DNA of 11,454 bases. Origin: Oscillospiraceae bacterium. Its GTDB lineage: Bacteria > Bacillota > Clostridia > Oscillospirales > Ruminococcaceae. The notes under the pieces were generated by a model, which ran no database searches, was not told where the DNA came from, and saw only the letters and a program-made list of their open reading frames with translations. The stretch spans positions 1 through 11,454 of the forward strand of contig JAISVP010000111.1 in the NCBI GenBank assembly GCA_031271475.1, in the 5' to 3' direction. A program made the translations under genes and the position numbers. The stretch's first letter is position 1. Each line of letters starts with the position of its first letter. Shown piece after piece: positions 1 to 7,124 of the stretch.

Positions 1-2904
1 AATGCCGTCAACAGGATTTTACTGTCCCAAAGCGATGGCTTTACGTATCAGGATAAGGTCTATATCGAGAATGTTCTGCGGAAAATAGGTGTTACTGATA
101 TAGCGCAGTTTATGCGGCAGGTATTGCAGCTGCGTGAGGACAGCGCAAATGTATACAAGATTCTAAAAGTCTATGAGCGGAATATATTCCGCTCCGACAG
201 TGCCGTTAATATGCACTCTTACAGAGCAAGTCAGCCCGGGGTTCCGGATGTGCGCGGCGGACAGTCCCCGCCGCCCCGGTATACAGTCCATGCGGATGTT
301 TATAAAAGGCTTGACACTGCCCGAATTTATGATACTGTCAGTAAATTTACCGAAAACCGTATGCTCTCAGCGGGAAACCGGATGTTTCATTCGGAACTGT
401 ATACCGCAGAACATTTGCGTGCGGGGAATATGATAAGACTTGCGGAATATAACCGTATGTTTTTAGGTGAGGATACGGCGCTGACTGACCATATCCATAT
501 CAGCGGTTATGAAACCGGGGAGGATATGCCTGCTGTAACCGGGGAAAAAGACGTATTGGAACAGGGTGCCGCCGGGGTGCTTCTCAATATAGCCGACAAT
601 ATGTTTTCCGCACGTATTCAGCGGTTTTCCGCCAATACCGGGTATTGGACAAATATATCCGACGCCGTTTACAGGTCGGCGGAAAAATCCCTTAACCGAT
701 TTCAGTCTTTCCGCACGCAGAAAACATTTTATTCCGGGCGTGAAAAGGAAAGCCGTGAGCGTCAGCGGATTTTCCTTGAAAAACAAATGCGGCTGTTTAC
801 CGAACATTCAGACGGAGGCAGTGAGTTCTTTCTGAAAACAGGGCTGAAAATCAGGGATACGCTTAATTCGGTGTTACGCGGTTACGAAATATATTCTGAC
901 CGTGACTTGCGGACGTACCGGACGGAAAATACTGCTTTTATGACGGAAAATCCGGAACTTGAAACGTATATATCACATTATGGGCAAATGCCCGGCGTTT
1001 ATCCGGAAGATATTGCCTATGTTACGGATGTTACCTATGTTCCGGACATTACGGAAATTCCGGATGCCGGTGTTCAGCTGACTTCCGAACAGGAAGACGC
1101 ACTGTTTAAACAGCAGCTTGATGCGTATGACAGGCGTAACAGAGAATCCGCGGAAAAGCTTGCGCGGAAACTTACTGAAATGGCTGCTTCGGGAATATTG
1201 CCGTTACCGGAGGAAGTGCGTCCGAACGCGGAAATTCCGGTGAATGTTTTGCATGAAGTGTTCGGGGAAAAGACCGAAACCGTATATATTGAAATGCCCG
1301 GGGAATCTGTACGGGACGGCGGGGAAATGCGGGTGAGGGAAACGGCGGTTAAGGAAAACCGTGAGTTTTCTGAGGAAATTCAGAAAATTACCCGTGAATT
1401 TAATACCAAAACCGAAGATACTTTAACTGTGTCTGAAATTCCCGGTTTTTCGGAGAAAACCGCAAAACCGGAAAAAGATCCCGCTGAACGTGAAGTGATT
1501 CCGGAGTCTTCCGTCCAAAAAACAAGGGAACTCTGTGAAGCTGTTATAACCCGTATAACCGAAGGCGGCAGTACGCAAAAAGAAATCCAAACCCTTGTGA
1601 GTGAGTTAACTGCCCAAACAGGCATTTCTTTTACGCCGGAACAGCTGACGCATTTCATACAAATGCCGCCGGAACAACAGGATGTTTTTCTTGAATCAGC
1701 AGACAGCCAAACAAGACTTGTATATGAAACTGTTTTAAAACTGCAAAATACCCGCACCCATTCTGCCGGAAGTCAAAGCCGCGAATTTAGGGAATTTCGT
1801 GACGGTTATGAGAAATATTTCGGAATTCCACAAATTCCCGAACATGCCGAATATTCCGAAGTTTCCGATGTTTCCCAAATTTCGGAAAGCGAAACGCAAA
1901 GGCTTGTGCGTGAACTTATCGGCAGAACTGATGGAACTGTAACGCTTGCGGAAATGACTCATCTGTCGCAAATGCCCGCCGAGCAAAGGGAAACTGTTCT
2001 TAACCGCGTTGACGCGCAGACAAGGATGATGTATGAAACCTTGCTGAAAAGTTACGGCGTGAGCAGTACTAAGACGCAAACCGCCGAGCAAAGGGAAACT
2101 GTTCTTAACCGCGTTGACGCACAGACAGGAACCGCGTATGAAACATTGCTGAAAAATTACGGCGTGAGCAGTACTCAGACGCAAACCGCCGAGCAAAACG
2201 AAACTGAAAAAGAAATTGCGCAGCGGCAGATGATACGGGCGGAATTCCGGCATTTAAGACCCCTTTCACCGGAGGAGGAATTGGTGCTGCCGTTGGCAGA
2301 TGAAAGCACGCGTATGATTTATAAGGCGTTCCTTCAAATGCAGTCGGACGGGTATGTGCCGCCGGACAGACAGGAAACCGAAAAGCTTATCCTTGAATTT
2401 AACGCACAAATGCGTGAAACTCAGCGTGAGTCGGAATTTACCCATGCCGCCCGGCGTGAAATATTGCAGAATACTGTGAAAAATACTGTGCAAAATACTG
2501 TGCAAAATACCGAAATGGTCAGGGAATTTGAAAGCGTGACAAGACATACTGCTCCTGCTGACATAGGTTATTCTCAGCCGTATGCAGACGTATTGCGCGA
2601 ACCTGCCGCAAGGGTTCATAAAATGCCGCAGGAACAGATAATTCCCGAACAGGTTATTGAGCAGCTTACCGGTAACCGCAATGTGACCGCGCGGGAAACC
2701 GTTAATACCCAGACGGTTACGAATCAGACACTGACCGAAACACAGGTTAACAAACTCATTCAGGAACAAACTTTAAAAAGTACTGAAGATATTTCCAATC
2801 TTGTGGCAAACACCATCGCCAAACAGATGGGCGCTATCTCGGAACGCGTCTATTCCGATATGGAACGCCGCCTCTCACTTGAACGCGCAAGAAGAGGACG
2901 GTGA
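1..2904 (+). CDS. Large repeat-containing protein of unknown function, 5'-partial, in an injection-system operon
   Basis: The frame is open from the first base of the window to a TGA at 2902-2904, giving 967 visible residues. The first in-frame ATG (112) has no ribosome binding site, so the true start lies upstream. I do not recognise a family. The protein is rich in Glu, Gln, Thr and Arg, shows no signal peptide or membrane segment in the visible part, and is probably largely helical with disordered linkers. A helical repeat of about 55 residues occurs at roughly residues 528-582 and 631-686, with shorter versions at about 694-721 and 746-784. The core reads roughly THxxQMPxEQ...D.QTR..YET.LK. 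The C-terminus (about residues 930-967) is a probable amphipathic helix ending in the basic ERARRGR. The next gene follows after 59 bp and encodes an Afp7-like adaptor, so a structural, ruler-like or assembly role in the injection system is plausible but inferred. An effector or cargo role is the alternative. Confidence 0.85.
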   Translation, partial: NAVNRILLSQSDGFTYQDKVYIENVLRKIGVTDIAQFMRQVLQLREDSANVYKILKVYERNIFRSDSAVNMHSYRASQPGVPDVRGGQSPPPRYTVHADVYKRLDTARIYDTVSKFTENRMLSAGNRMFHSELYTAEHLRAGNMIRLAEYNRMFLGEDTALTDHIHISGYETGEDMPAVTGEKDVLEQGAAGVLLNIADNMFSARIQRFSANTGYWTNISDAVYRSAEKSLNRFQSFRTQKTFYSGREKESRERQRIFLEKQMRLFTEHSDGGSEFFLKTGLKIRDTLNSVLRGYEIYSDRDLRTYRTENTAFMTENPELETYISHYGQMPGVYPEDIAYVTDVTYVPDITEIPDAGVQLTSEQEDALFKQQLDAYDRRNRESAEKLARKLTEMAASGILPLPEEVRPNAEIPVNVLHEVFGEKTETVYIEMPGESVRDGGEMRVRETAVKENREFSEEIQKITREFNTKTEDTLTVSEIPGFSEKTAKPEKDPAEREVIPESSVQKTRELCEAVITRITEGGSTQKEIQTLVSELTAQTGISFTPEQLTHFIQMPPEQQDVFLESADSQTRLVYETVLKLQNTRTHSAGSQSREFREFRDGYEKYFGIPQIPEHAEYSEVSDVSQISESETQRLVRELIGRTDGTVTLAEMTHLSQMPAEQRETVLNRVDAQTRMMYETLLKSYGVSSTKTQTAEQRETVLNRVDAQTGTAYETLLKNYGVSSTQTQTAEQNETEKEIAQRQMIRAEFRHLRPLSPEEELVLPLADESTRMIYKAFLQMQSDGYVPPDRQETEKLILEFNAQMRETQRESEFTHAARREILQNTVKNTVQNTVQNTEMVREFESVTRHTAPADIGYSQPYADVLREPAARVHKMPQEQIIPEQVIEQLTGNRNVTARETVNTQTVTNQTLTETQVNKLIQEQTLKSTEDISNLVANTIAKQMGAISERVYSDMERRLSLERARRGR
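1018..1071 (+). repeat. Degenerate 18-bp (6-residue) tandem repeat inside the first gene
   Basis: Three consecutive hexapeptides, YVTDVT, YVPDIT and EIPDAG, are encoded in frame, so the period is 18 bp. This looks like an extended, Pro-containing spacer between the N-terminal region and the Glu-rich middle of the protein. Copies are diverged at the DNA level. Confidence 0.6.
1978..2205 (+). repeat. 105-bp in-frame tandem repeat (35 residues), two copies plus a partial third
   Basis: Copy 1 (1978-2082) and copy 2 (2083-2187) start with the codons for AEQRETVLNRVDAQT and end with SSTKTQT or SSTQTQT. A third copy begins at 2188 and stays recognisable only to about 2205. The two full copies are near-identical in DNA, including synonymous positions, which indicates a recent duplication. 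The period is a multiple of three, so the reading frame is preserved. It lies within a set of older, diverged copies of the same helical repeat in the first gene. Confidence 0.9.
2467..2514 (+). repeat. 12-bp minisatellite (QNTV repeat) in the first gene
   Basis: Four consecutive 12-bp units (CAGAATACTGTG, AAAAATACTGTG, CAAAATACTGTG, CAAAATACCGAA) encode QNTV-KNTV-QNTV-QNTE. The three inner ATACTGTG cores are identical. The array is in frame and short enough to change copy number by slippage. Confidence 0.85.
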
Positions 2905-2950
2905 CGGCAAAATTGTGAAATGTCCGGCGTGACGGCGGGCAAACAAAAAA

Positions 2951-2956
2951 AGGAGG
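2951..2956 (+). promoter_or_regulatory. Ribosome binding site selecting a GTG start
   Basis: A perfect AGGAGG lies 7 nt before the GTG at 2964. The overlapping GTG at 2962 hits a stop after five codons, so 2964 is the start. There is no ATG alternative near this site. Confidence 0.85.
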
Positions 2957-2963
2957 CGTTAGT

Positions 2964-3704
2964 GTGGGGCTTGGGGTAAATTCAGCACCGTTTAACGCAT
3001 TGCTTGGCAGTACGGATACGGCGATAATAACAGTGGAGGACGCGCGGGAAACCGCCGCACAGAAACCGCCCGGGGCGTTGGGTGCGTTAGCCGCGGGGGC
3101 GGCCGCCGCCGTACCTGTGCCGTCTGTGCCCAAACATTACAAAGTTCAGTTTAATCCGCAGGAACTCCATTTAAACGCAACGCAAAACTGCAATGTCCAA
3201 GGCTCTGTGGAAGTTGTTGATCAGAATAAAGGCATTGCTAAAGTGCATATAGATCCTCCGCAATTGGGGCTGAGTTTTCAGCTTGTGTTTGACCAAATGA
3301 ATCTTGCCAAATCGTTTATAAGCGAGCGGTTCAGCACCGGTGCGGCGGCGGTTTTAACCAATTTAGCAACGATGGGCGCCGGTATAGGCGGAAAAGACTG
3401 GTCTGTTCAGCCTGTGGTAGAAGCGTTTATAGGCGCGCTCAGAAATCCGTATACGCGAAGAATAACTTTCAGTTGGGGCGAATTTTCATTTACCGGGAGT
3501 TTGGACGGACTAAGTGCGAATTATACGATGTTTTCAGCTGAAGGGAAACCTGTGCGCGCTACTGTGGATGTGGCGTTGAAAGACACAGGCAGAAAAATGG
3601 TTTCACAGTTAAAAGCCGATTTTGAAAAGGCGTTTAATGCGGGCGCGGCCGCTACCGATCTCAGATCGGTCGGTTCCGCTGTCGGTAATATTTTTAATGC
3701 GTAA
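2964..3704 (+). CDS. Contractile injection system tube/baseplate adaptor protein (Afp7-like), paralog 1
   Basis: The 246-residue product belongs to the CIS tube-protein family that includes the N-terminal domain of Afp7/gp53-like proteins. Known members connect the last ring of the inner tube to the baseplate hub. Residues 1-57 are an Ala/Pro-rich leader. The domain starts at VQFNP (61-65), continues through LVFDQMN (107-113), and holds the signature FSWGEFSFTG (169-178) followed by YTMFSAEGKPVRA (187-199). The leader is not a convincing signal peptide, which fits cytoplasmic assembly. Many Afp7-like proteins carry a C-terminal LysM domain, and none is visible here: the chain ends in an Ala/Gly-rich tail, GNIFNA. 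It starts at GTG with a strong AGGAGG. The next gene is a diverged paralog. Family call is firm; the exact ring position is inferred. Confidence 0.88.
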   Translation: MGLGVNSAPFNALLGSTDTAIITVEDARETAAQKPPGALGALAAGAAAAVPVPSVPKHYKVQFNPQELHLNATQNCNVQGSVEVVDQNKGIAKVHIDPPQLGLSFQLVFDQMNLAKSFISERFSTGAAAVLTNLATMGAGIGGKDWSVQPVVEAFIGALRNPYTRRITFSWGEFSFTGSLDGLSANYTMFSAEGKPVRATVDVALKDTGRKMVSQLKADFEKAFNAGAAATDLRSVGSAVGNIFNA

Positions 3705-3756
3705 TTTGTCAGTGGGTTCTGCGGTCGGAAATATTTTAATGCGTAATTTGTCTGTG
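3672..3756 (+). repeat. 43/42-bp tandem duplication across the end of adaptor gene 1
   Basis: Copy 1 (3672-3714) contains the last codons and stop of the first adaptor gene. Copy 2 (3715-3756) repeats it, with about four substitutions and one fewer T in the T-run, and lies between the genes. The repeated core includes AATGCGTAATTTGTC. The two TAA triplets at 3702 and 3744 are 42 bp apart and in the same frame, so a readthrough product would also end in FNA. The ribosome binding site of the next gene begins at the end of copy 2. Confidence 0.85.
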
Positions 3757-3763
3757 GGAGGTG
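3756..3763 (+). promoter_or_regulatory. Ribosome binding site that decides the start of adaptor gene 2
   Basis: GGGAGGTG with core GGAGG at 3757-3761 is followed by 8 nt and then ATG at 3770. The in-frame GTG at 3761 overlaps this site and cannot use it, so the ATG at 3770 is the better start. Confidence 0.8.
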
Positions 3764-3769
3764 AACGGT

Positions 3770-4645
3770 ATGGGTGCGTTCAAGGATACGCTCAAAGATG
3801 CCGCGTTGGGTTCGTTAGGCGGAATTGAAAAAGCACAGTTGATTTTAATCACGGAATCTTCCGGGGATATTAACTGTGCTGTTAATCTGAAAAACGCGGG
3901 ACTGAAGACTGCCGGCGATTTCGCAAATAAAGAATTGGTTTCGCAGGCGGGGCTGTCCGCTGTTGATGCCGCGCGCAATGTGCTTATGAACGGCGCTGTG
4001 AATTCTCCGGGCGCAGTATCCGGCATACCGGGCATTGAAAAAACACATACTCTGACAGTTCAGTTTAATCCGTCGAGTATTAGGTTTGAAGCACATTCAA
4101 ATACAATGAATGTCAAAGTCATGCAAGTCGGAATGGTTGATGGGGAGATACCCGAAACGACAAAACGCCCTGCCTCTGTTTCTATGTTTGTGGATTTGAT
4201 TTTTGATGACGTAAACAGTAAAGACGCGTTCCGCAGCGAAAAATTCAATTTGTCCCCGACTGAATTGGCAAGGGACAGTATCACAGCCGTTAAAAAGCTT
4301 AAGGGCGATGTGTACAGTGTGCAGAAACAAACTAACGGACTGGTGGGCGCGTTAATGCGTGAAAGTACGCGTATTGTTTCGTTCAGATGGGGCGACTTGA
4401 AATTTACCGGAATGCTCAATGACATAAAGGCGTCTTATACGATGTTTTCCACTTCCGGCAGACCCATAAGAAGTAAGGTGTCTTTAACCTTGGAACAGCA
4501 TTTTACTCTTGATGATCCGCAGTCAAGATGGGACGCCGCTTTTACGAAATTCTTCGGTGCGGCAAATATTGCCGGTTCGGTTTCCGGTAAAAGCAATCTT
4601 CAGGAAATGCAGTCCCTGCTTAACCTGAGCGGTCTGGGCATTTAA
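3770..4645 (+). CDS. Contractile injection system tube/baseplate adaptor protein (Afp7-like), paralog 2
   Basis: The product is 291 residues from the ATG at 3770; the in-frame GTG at 3761 is rejected because it sits inside the ribosome binding site. It shares the CIS tube-protein landmarks with the preceding gene: VQFNP (97-101), LIFDDVN (143-149), FRWGDLKFTG (195-204) and YTMFSTSGRPIRS (213-225). The N-terminal 90 residues differ from paralog 1 and look helical. The C-terminal 60 residues are also distinct, and neither contains an obvious LysM motif. The two adjacent genes probably arose by duplication and may form successive or mixed rings between the tube and the hub. The first known use of such proteins in Afp/PVC is tube-to-baseplate connection; the division of labour here is inferred. 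Confidence 0.87.
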   Translation: MGAFKDTLKDAALGSLGGIEKAQLILITESSGDINCAVNLKNAGLKTAGDFANKELVSQAGLSAVDAARNVLMNGAVNSPGAVSGIPGIEKTHTLTVQFNPSSIRFEAHSNTMNVKVMQVGMVDGEIPETTKRPASVSMFVDLIFDDVNSKDAFRSEKFNLSPTELARDSITAVKKLKGDVYSVQKQTNGLVGALMRESTRIVSFRWGDLKFTGMLNDIKASYTMFSTSGRPIRSKVSLTLEQHFTLDDPQSRWDAAFTKFFGAANIAGSVSGKSNLQEMQSLLNLSGLGI

Positions 4646-4714
4646 ACAGAGTGCCGGAGTATTTGCGGATTGGTTTATCTGCGGATTAACAGTATAAAGG
4701 TACGGTGACGGAAT

Positions 4715-5947
4715 ATGGCGGCATTTAATTTACCCGGATTGCCTGAATTACCCGGGATACCCGGACTGCCCGGAACGGTCAGTATGGGCGCCGATGCTTA
4801 CGGCAAGCTTATGAAAAAATACGGCAATTTTGAATTGGCTCAGGCTGAAGTCCTTATAAACGGACAGACTGTCAGTAAAGGCAAAAGCAATGCGTTTGTC
4901 GGTGAGTTATCTGTCGAACTTACAAGCGGTTTTGAAGCGTCTGTTGTAAACTTGCGTATCTACGGCACATACGTTCAGAATGAGGCTAAGTTTATGATTG
5001 ACGGTATCGAAAAACAAATTGTTCTCGGCGCGCTTATTCAGGTGAAACTTGGGTATCTTGCCGGAATGGAACCTGTGTTTACCGGATTCGTTTCTTCTGT
5101 CAGTTATGTCTATGACGGAATCGGTCAGCCGTATATCGGTGTGACCGGTATGGACGCTAAGGGTGTAATGATGTCATCGTGCTATGTCAGTACCTTAACC
5201 GCACGTTCTTACGGTGAAGCGGTTACGGAAATATTTAAACGCACCGCTTACGAAAATATGAAAACTGCCCGGATAATAACAGGCATAAGTGTTGCGGACA
5301 CTTCCGACAGGAATCCCGGCGGTTCAAATCAGGAACGTCAGGCTGAGGAAACTGTTGTTATGTCATCCGAAAGTGATTATGACTTCGTTGTCAAAGCCGC
5401 TAAGAAATTTAACTGCGACTTCTTTGTTGACAGGGGAACGGTTATTTTCCGTAAAGCTAAGTCCAATACAAATTCACTGATGAGTCTTGCTCCCGCAAAA
5501 GGCATACTTAAATTTAACCTTGAGTACAGTCTGACGGGCATGGTTCAGAATATAGAAGTGCGTTCAATGAATGCCGGCAAAGGCGAAGTGATTGTTTCCA
5601 AAAGCAAGTACAGTAAGGATATGTCCTCTTCTTCCAAAGCGAAGGCTCTGATAAAAGACAGTAAAAAAGTCTATATCGACCCTTCCGTCTATACTCAGGA
5701 GCAGGCAAATGCAAGGGCACAGTCCCTTTTGGAAAAAATCTCTCACAGGCTCGGGCATATTGAATGTGAATGCATCGGTATTCCCGAAATCTTTCCGGGA
5801 TACTTTATTGATATCAAAGTAGGGAGTCCGGCGGACAATAAATTCTATATCACAAGGGTTACTCACACTTTACGTGACAGCGGGGAATTCATTACGAAAA
5901 TTTACGGTACTGCCGATTCAGTTGCCGTTCCGGGACTGCCGTTTTAG
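4715..5947 (+). CDS. Baseplate hub protein, phage late control gpD / gp27-like
   Basis: The 410-residue product matches the gpD/gp27-like hub fold, equivalent to the N-terminal half of VgrG and of Afp8. Known members form a trimeric ring between tube and spike. Visible landmarks are the first beta-barrel segment with SVELTSGFEASVVNLRIYG (66-84), the barrel strand VFTGFVSSVSYVYD (121-134), the SESDYDFV segment (208-215) preceding the second domain, and the late strand CECIGIPEIFPGYFIDI (341-357). An unusual N-terminal extension (residues 5-20) is built from LPG/PGLP units, and the chain ends in VPGLPF. The ribosome binding site is weak: AAAGG lies about 14 nt upstream. The spike is encoded separately downstream, so the hub and spike are unfused, unlike VgrG. 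Confidence 0.9.
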   Translation: MAAFNLPGLPELPGIPGLPGTVSMGADAYGKLMKKYGNFELAQAEVLINGQTVSKGKSNAFVGELSVELTSGFEASVVNLRIYGTYVQNEAKFMIDGIEKQIVLGALIQVKLGYLAGMEPVFTGFVSSVSYVYDGIGQPYIGVTGMDAKGVMMSSCYVSTLTARSYGEAVTEIFKRTAYENMKTARIITGISVADTSDRNPGGSNQERQAEETVVMSSESDYDFVVKAAKKFNCDFFVDRGTVIFRKAKSNTNSLMSLAPAKGILKFNLEYSLTGMVQNIEVRSMNAGKGEVIVSKSKYSKDMSSSSKAKALIKDSKKVYIDPSVYTQEQANARAQSLLEKISHRLGHIECECIGIPEIFPGYFIDIKVGSPADNKFYITRVTHTLRDSGEFITKIYGTADSVAVPGLPF

Positions 5948-5984
5948 AGTTACCGCGTTCTGAAAAGCTTACAGGGGGTGTAAT

Positions 5985-6794
5985 ATGGCTTTATATGATA
6001 TAATAAACGAAATATCCGCAAAAAGTATTACAAAAACAGAAACCGGCGATACCCTTATTAACGGCGTTGCGTTAGGGGTTGTGGCTAAGAATTATGACAG
6101 GGATATGCCCGGAAGAATTTGTGTTACCATACCTACAAGGGATAAGGATGCTAACGAAATGCAGTGGGCAAGAATTGTTCAGTCAAGCGGCGGCAGTACT
6201 TGGGGATATTATTTTATTCCGGAAGTCGGAGATCAGGTAATGCTTGCTTTCGAGGGCGGGAATGTTGAAAAACCTTATATAATAGGCTGTGTTCCGAAAG
6301 ATAACAGCAAGTTCTTAAATGACGCGTTTGATGAAAATAATCAGTTTAAACGCATTGTTACTAAAAATGGGAATACGCTTTCTTTTGAGGACAATAAGGA
6401 AGGTACCGGAGAAAATGATAAAATTGCTTTGGAAACTGCCGGAAAATCTCTTGTTCTGCGTCTTGACAACGAGAATAAAACCGTTCTGCTCAGTGATAAA
6501 GAAAAAGAAAATATGATTCAGTTTAAGACGGAAGACGGGCAGATTGATATAAAAGCTAAAAGTAAACTTACCGTAAACGTAGGTGACAGCATTAAAATAA
6601 CCCTCAACGGCGAATCCGGAAGTGTTATAATCAATGCGGAATCGGTCAGTATTACCGCTTCCAATCAGTTTAAAATGAAATCTGACGACCTCATTGGAAT
6701 TGAAGGCGCTCAGGTTTCCGCAAATGCTTCGTCTACTCTAAAACTCGAAGGCAATGTTGTTAATGTCGGCGGCGGCACTGTCCGGCTCGGTTGA
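5985..6794 (+). CDS. Baseplate spike protein, gpV / gp5-like, with OB-fold and beta-helix
   Basis: The 269-residue product is the piercing spike at the centre of the baseplate. Residues 24-105 form the OB-fold of the gpV/gp5 family, with GVVAKNYDRDMPGRICVTIP and VGDQVMLAFEGGNVEKPYIIG (81-101) as clear landmarks. Residues from about 125 onward are regular beta-rich repeats such as IDIKAKSKLTVNVG and GSVIINAESVSITA, as in the trimeric gp5/VgrG beta-helix. The chain ends in GNVVNVGGGTVRLG, a typical blunt tip on which a PAAR protein usually sits. No lysozyme domain is present. The AGGGGGTG at 5973-5980 gives a start at ATG 5985. It lies 37 bp after the hub gene. The tip ends just before a structured non-coding block. 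Confidence 0.93.
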   Translation: MALYDIINEISAKSITKTETGDTLINGVALGVVAKNYDRDMPGRICVTIPTRDKDANEMQWARIVQSSGGSTWGYYFIPEVGDQVMLAFEGGNVEKPYIIGCVPKDNSKFLNDAFDENNQFKRIVTKNGNTLSFEDNKEGTGENDKIALETAGKSLVLRLDNENKTVLLSDKEKENMIQFKTEDGQIDIKAKSKLTVNVGDSIKITLNGESGSVIINAESVSITASNQFKMKSDDLIGIEGAQVSANASSTLKLEGNVVNVGGGTVRLG

Positions 6795-6811
6795 CAGCCC
6801 TGCCGCCCGCT

Positions 6812-6898
6812 CCGCCGCCGAAGGGCATAAAATGAAATTTTATGCCCGGTGACGCAAAGCGTCACCGTTTCGGGCTTTGCCCGAAACTTCGGCGGCGG
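6812..6898 (+). repeat. Perfect four-way-junction (cloverleaf) palindrome, 87 bp
   Basis: An outer stem of 11 bp (6812-6822 with 6888-6898) encloses three consecutive hairpins: 6823-6847 (11-bp stem, loop GAA), 6848-6866 (8-bp stem, loop AAA) and 6867-6887 (9-bp stem, loop TTT). All pairs are Watson-Crick. No nucleotide at the junction is left unpaired, so only the three 3-nt loops are single-stranded. It could form as RNA or as a cruciform in DNA on either strand. It is not a tRNA: the arm lengths and loop sizes are wrong and there is no anticodon loop. I do not recognise a named family. Confidence 0.9.
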
Positions 6899-6986
6899 GG
6901 AGTGCCGGGGAAATTCCCCAAACCGCACACCGCCGGTAAGAAAACATTTAAGAGGAAAAGAAAAAGTGCGGATTTAAAGTTTTTTG

Positions 6987-7008
6987 GTTCTTTTTTTCAA
7001 AAAAGAAC
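6987..7008 (+). repeat. AT-rich hairpin, copy 1
   Basis: GTTCTTTTTT (6987-6996) pairs with AAAAAAGAAC (6999-7008) around TC. It follows a T-run and is not followed by a T-run on this strand, so it is not a classical intrinsic terminator. Confidence 0.85.
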
Positions 7009-7102
7009 AGATGGGGAGTGCCGGGGGAACGCCCCGAACCGAACACCGCCGGTAAGAAAACACTGAAGAGGAAAAGAAAAAGTGCGGACTTAAAGTTTTT
7101 TG

Positions 7103-7124
7103 GTTCTTTTTTTCAAAAAAGAAC
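7103..7124 (+). repeat. AT-rich hairpin, copy 2
   Basis: Identical in sequence to the hairpin 116 bp upstream: GTTCTTTTTT pairs with AAAAAAGAAC around TC. It is part of the second 116-bp repeat. Confidence 0.85.

Noticed and set aside
1735..2253. Minus-strand open frame of 172 codons opposite the repeat region
   Set aside because: It is a shadow of the long plus-strand gene, and its internal repeats only mirror the 105-bp DNA repeat.
3654..3670. 17-nt palindrome ACCGATCTCAGATCGGT
   Set aside because: It lies inside the coding region of adaptor gene 1, is isolated, and has no companion site that would suggest an operator.
3761..3769. GTG start three codons upstream in adaptor gene 2
   Set aside because: It overlaps the ribosome binding site that serves the ATG at 3770.
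6791..6796. TTGACA resembling a -35 box at the end of the spike gene
   Set aside because: No -10 box lies at a suitable distance; the region downstream is GC-rich stem sequence.
6812..6898. tRNA or tRNA-like gene suggested by the cloverleaf
   Set aside because: All loops are 3 nt, arms are perfect palindromes of 8-11 bp, and no anticodon loop, T-loop or D-loop sequence is present.
6842..7066. Open frame of 74 codons through the non-coding block
   Set aside because: It runs through the cloverleaf and tandem repeat, lacks a ribosome binding site and resembles no family; the repeated peptide follows from the DNA repeat.
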